This document shows positions 61,748 through 64,000 of a DNA stretch of 64,000 bases, one piece after another. Below the pieces are notes generated by a model that worked only from the letters and a program-made list of their open reading frames with translations, made no database searches and had not been told where the DNA came from. Made by a program: the position numbers and the translations under genes. This DNA is from Amblyornis subalaris. Lineage: Eukaryota; Chordata; Aves; Passeriformes; Ptilonorhynchidae. Position 1 is the stretch's first letter, and every line of letters begins with the position of its first letter. The stretch covers positions 971,775-1,035,774 of the forward strand of contig JACAXG010000104.1 in the NCBI GenBank assembly GCA_018881555.1. The letters run 5' to 3'.

Positions 61748-64000
61748 TCCTACTGCCAGGAATAGGTGTCTTACACTTTTTGAAAAAAAAATCTGTGAAA
61801 CTATATACTTGAAAAAATTTAAAAACAAATAGTNTTCATGTCTATATAACTGAGCTTCTCAGTCCTGGAGCTTTCTTTCTTTTCTCACTTATCTTAAGAA
61901 TATGCCCACACCAAATGTTGGTTTCTTGGCTTTTGCATTAATTTTGAATCTCTGGCATCCACAAAACTATGGTAAGCCTAGCAAATTAATGCTGTCTCTG
62001 ATGAGAGTCAATAAAAATGTCTATAGCTGTTGCATTCTGTTTGATTTGAGCAGGTACTTATCTCCTTCTTTACCTCTGTATACTCAGTGGAGTCTGGAAA
62101 GGGATTCAGCTGACCAGCTAATAGGCATTTATTTCACGATAAGATAAATCTCTCTCCATGTTCTATCACTGTATTGATACTGAGTAGGGAGGCTCCCAGA
62201 ACCCAGACCCTCCAACTCAAGCTCTAAGAAAGAGAAGAATGTGTCAGATCGTGGCTAAGGCTGGACAAGTAATTACTTGTGGCACTGACCTGTCCCAAGC
62301 CAAACCCTCAGGCGTCCTACCCATATTAAAAAGAATGTAAAAATAAATCAAGCGAAAAAAATCCTAAAAGCAGAAAAAGCCATGAGAAAGGCATCATTCT
62401 ACCCAATAAAAGCTCTTCTTGTGTAATTAAGTTTGCTCCATTTAAAGTAAACCCTCTCTGCCTGTTCTCTTTATGCTGAGGTGCTGTGCACTTGCAAGGG
62501 TCTAGCTGAAACAGTGTCCTTCAGAACATGGGCAGACGATTTTCCAGTGGCTCCAAGGAAGCAGGAGAGTGTGTACAGTGATCTGGGGAAGTGTGGAGGG
62601 AGCTGTGTGCTGAAACAGGGTTGGCAAGCTCTGGCCATGCCTGCAGAACAAGTTTATTTCCAGGCAGACCCAATGGCCTTTTCACACATGCAGTTTAATC
62701 AGGGTTAAAAATAAACCGTTGCTGCATACCATGGTCACTCCATTCGTTCGATAGTCAGAAAGAAAGCAGATGTGTTTCTGAAGTTTTTGTTCTGAGGAAG
62801 TCCGTGCATGTGGACGTATGTTTATGACACCTTCATTTTCAGTTCCATCTCCCTCAATGCACTCCATGTAGCAGTGAAAGACATGGGAATGCTGGGAGTG
62901 TTTTGGATGAAAACAGCTAGAGTGGGAAAAGTGCATCTAAAGACTTGTTTACACTAGCAAGTCTTGCAGCTTTAACTGCACCAGCAGAGAAGCCATTCTT
63001 ACTTTCCTGAGACCCGATGCAGTCATACCAGTTAAATGTGATCCTAGTGGCAGAGCTTATTCTGCTTCCGGCTGCAAAATGAGTTTCTCTAGTGCAAATG
63101 ATACTTTCAAACCAATATAACTACATGTAAACTGCAGCTTCCAGAAACAGATGTAAAACAAACATTCACACAAAAAAAGTGCCTGTGTCATTGTGTGTTA
63201 GTGGAAATAACTATAGCAGGATAAAGCCTCTCTAACACGGACCAGGCCTAAATGGCAGGCAAAACCATGGTATTCTGAGTGGAAATGACACAGAGAGACT
63301 TGTGTAAACTGCAAGCTCTAGTCAAGGTGTACAAACTGTCTCTGTCCCACATTCCTTCTATATTTAGCCATGCAAGATATCCATCCCTATCATGTGCATC
63401 AGCAGGAGAAGGAATTGACTGGGTAATTTATGCTGAAACTCATTCACTGCATTCATTTAGACAGCTGTGTTAAACCTCTCTGTAGATTTTTCATAACACA
63501 TAATGCAGTGCTATTGATTTATTCCTCCTGGATTCTTCTTTCTGCGTACCTCAACACTGCTTCCGAGCATCAAAGCCTTTGAGTATTGTGCAGCATAGGC
63601 TGAGCACTTCTCTATCCCACACATGTAAAAAATGCCCTACAGTGGCACTCAAGGGTTTTTTATTGTTCTTATGGGTTCAAGCGTTCCTTTGCATGGGGCT
63701 TCCCAAGGCTCTTCAGAACCTGCTGTTCACTTGACCTCTTCTCCAGGGAAGAACTGACACCAGGAACCAGATTTTAGAGCTGGCAGAGCTGCCCCTATGC
63801 AGGACAGTCTTTCAGCTGCCTTCCTTTTCCCCAAGCTGCAGAAAAAATGAACCAGTAATAACATGGCACACCAGTATCTGAGGCAAGAAAAGACAAAAAT
63901 CAGTAATTTTCCTGCTTCTACAGTATAGGCTGTTTTAGCATAGCACCCCATGGACCCAGCCTTAGGGAGTGTGGCCTGTCTTGTTTGCATGCTCAGGTGA
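61748..64000. other. Intergenic stretch to window end, no gene seen
   Basis: No coding exon, RNA gene or repeat family was recognised. Small frames on both strands lack domain or splice support. Confidence 0.5.

Noticed and set aside
1..64000. CRISPR arrays, bacterial operons, tRNA or rRNA genes
   Set aside because: The sequence is vertebrate nuclear DNA. No spaced direct-repeat array, rRNA segment or convincing tRNA was seen; a tRNA or microRNA scan could not be run here.

Overview
This window is vertebrate nuclear DNA, most likely from a bird. It carries several CR1 LINE fragments, including avian-style 3' ends, and retroviral solo-LTR-like elements. It has one dense CpG island in AT-rich surroundings and very low gene density. 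Isolated single N bases and one 60-base N run (56094-56153) show it is a draft assembly.

The only protein-coding gene I can support is ST6GAL2 (beta-galactoside alpha-2,6-sialyltransferase 2), on the minus strand and entering from the left. Four coding exons join in frame with consensus splice sites: 11281-10339 (start codon, membrane anchor, stem, start of sialylmotif L), 6391-6294 (rest of motif L), 3129-3028, and 1938-1764 (ending inside sialylmotif S). The last coding part, roughly 90 residues by comparison with the mammalian protein, is not in 1-1763 and must lie beyond the left edge. The first coding exon has a short 5'UTR and an apparent splice acceptor at 11338/11339, so at least one non-coding first exon lies upstream.

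From 11.3 to 36.3 kb there is no convincing coding sequence. I read this as the long 5' intron of ST6GAL2, leading to the CpG island at about 36.35-37.45 kb, which is the best promoter candidate. Two minus-strand donor-like sites sit in the island, and one plus-strand donor lies just right of it. The assumed intron holds a CpG-retaining patch at 31.37-31.64 kb that may be a regulatory element or alternative promoter.

From 37.5 to 64 kb I see no gene. This stretch carries a (GGGAA)n array (45.6 kb), an LTR-like element (51.8-52.3 kb), a long CR1 3' fragment (53.5-54.2 kb), an adjacent solo LTR with a 5-bp target duplication and 43-bp tandem repeats rich in GATA-type motifs (54.3-55.0 kb), a compound pyrimidine array broken by the assembly gap (56.0-56.35 kb), and older CR1 remnants (57.8-59.4 and 61.5 kb).

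I do not see a new biological system. The most informative leads are the distal promoter arrangement of ST6GAL2, the GATA-rich solo LTR, the hairpin cluster near 22.8 kb and the CpG-retaining intronic patch.
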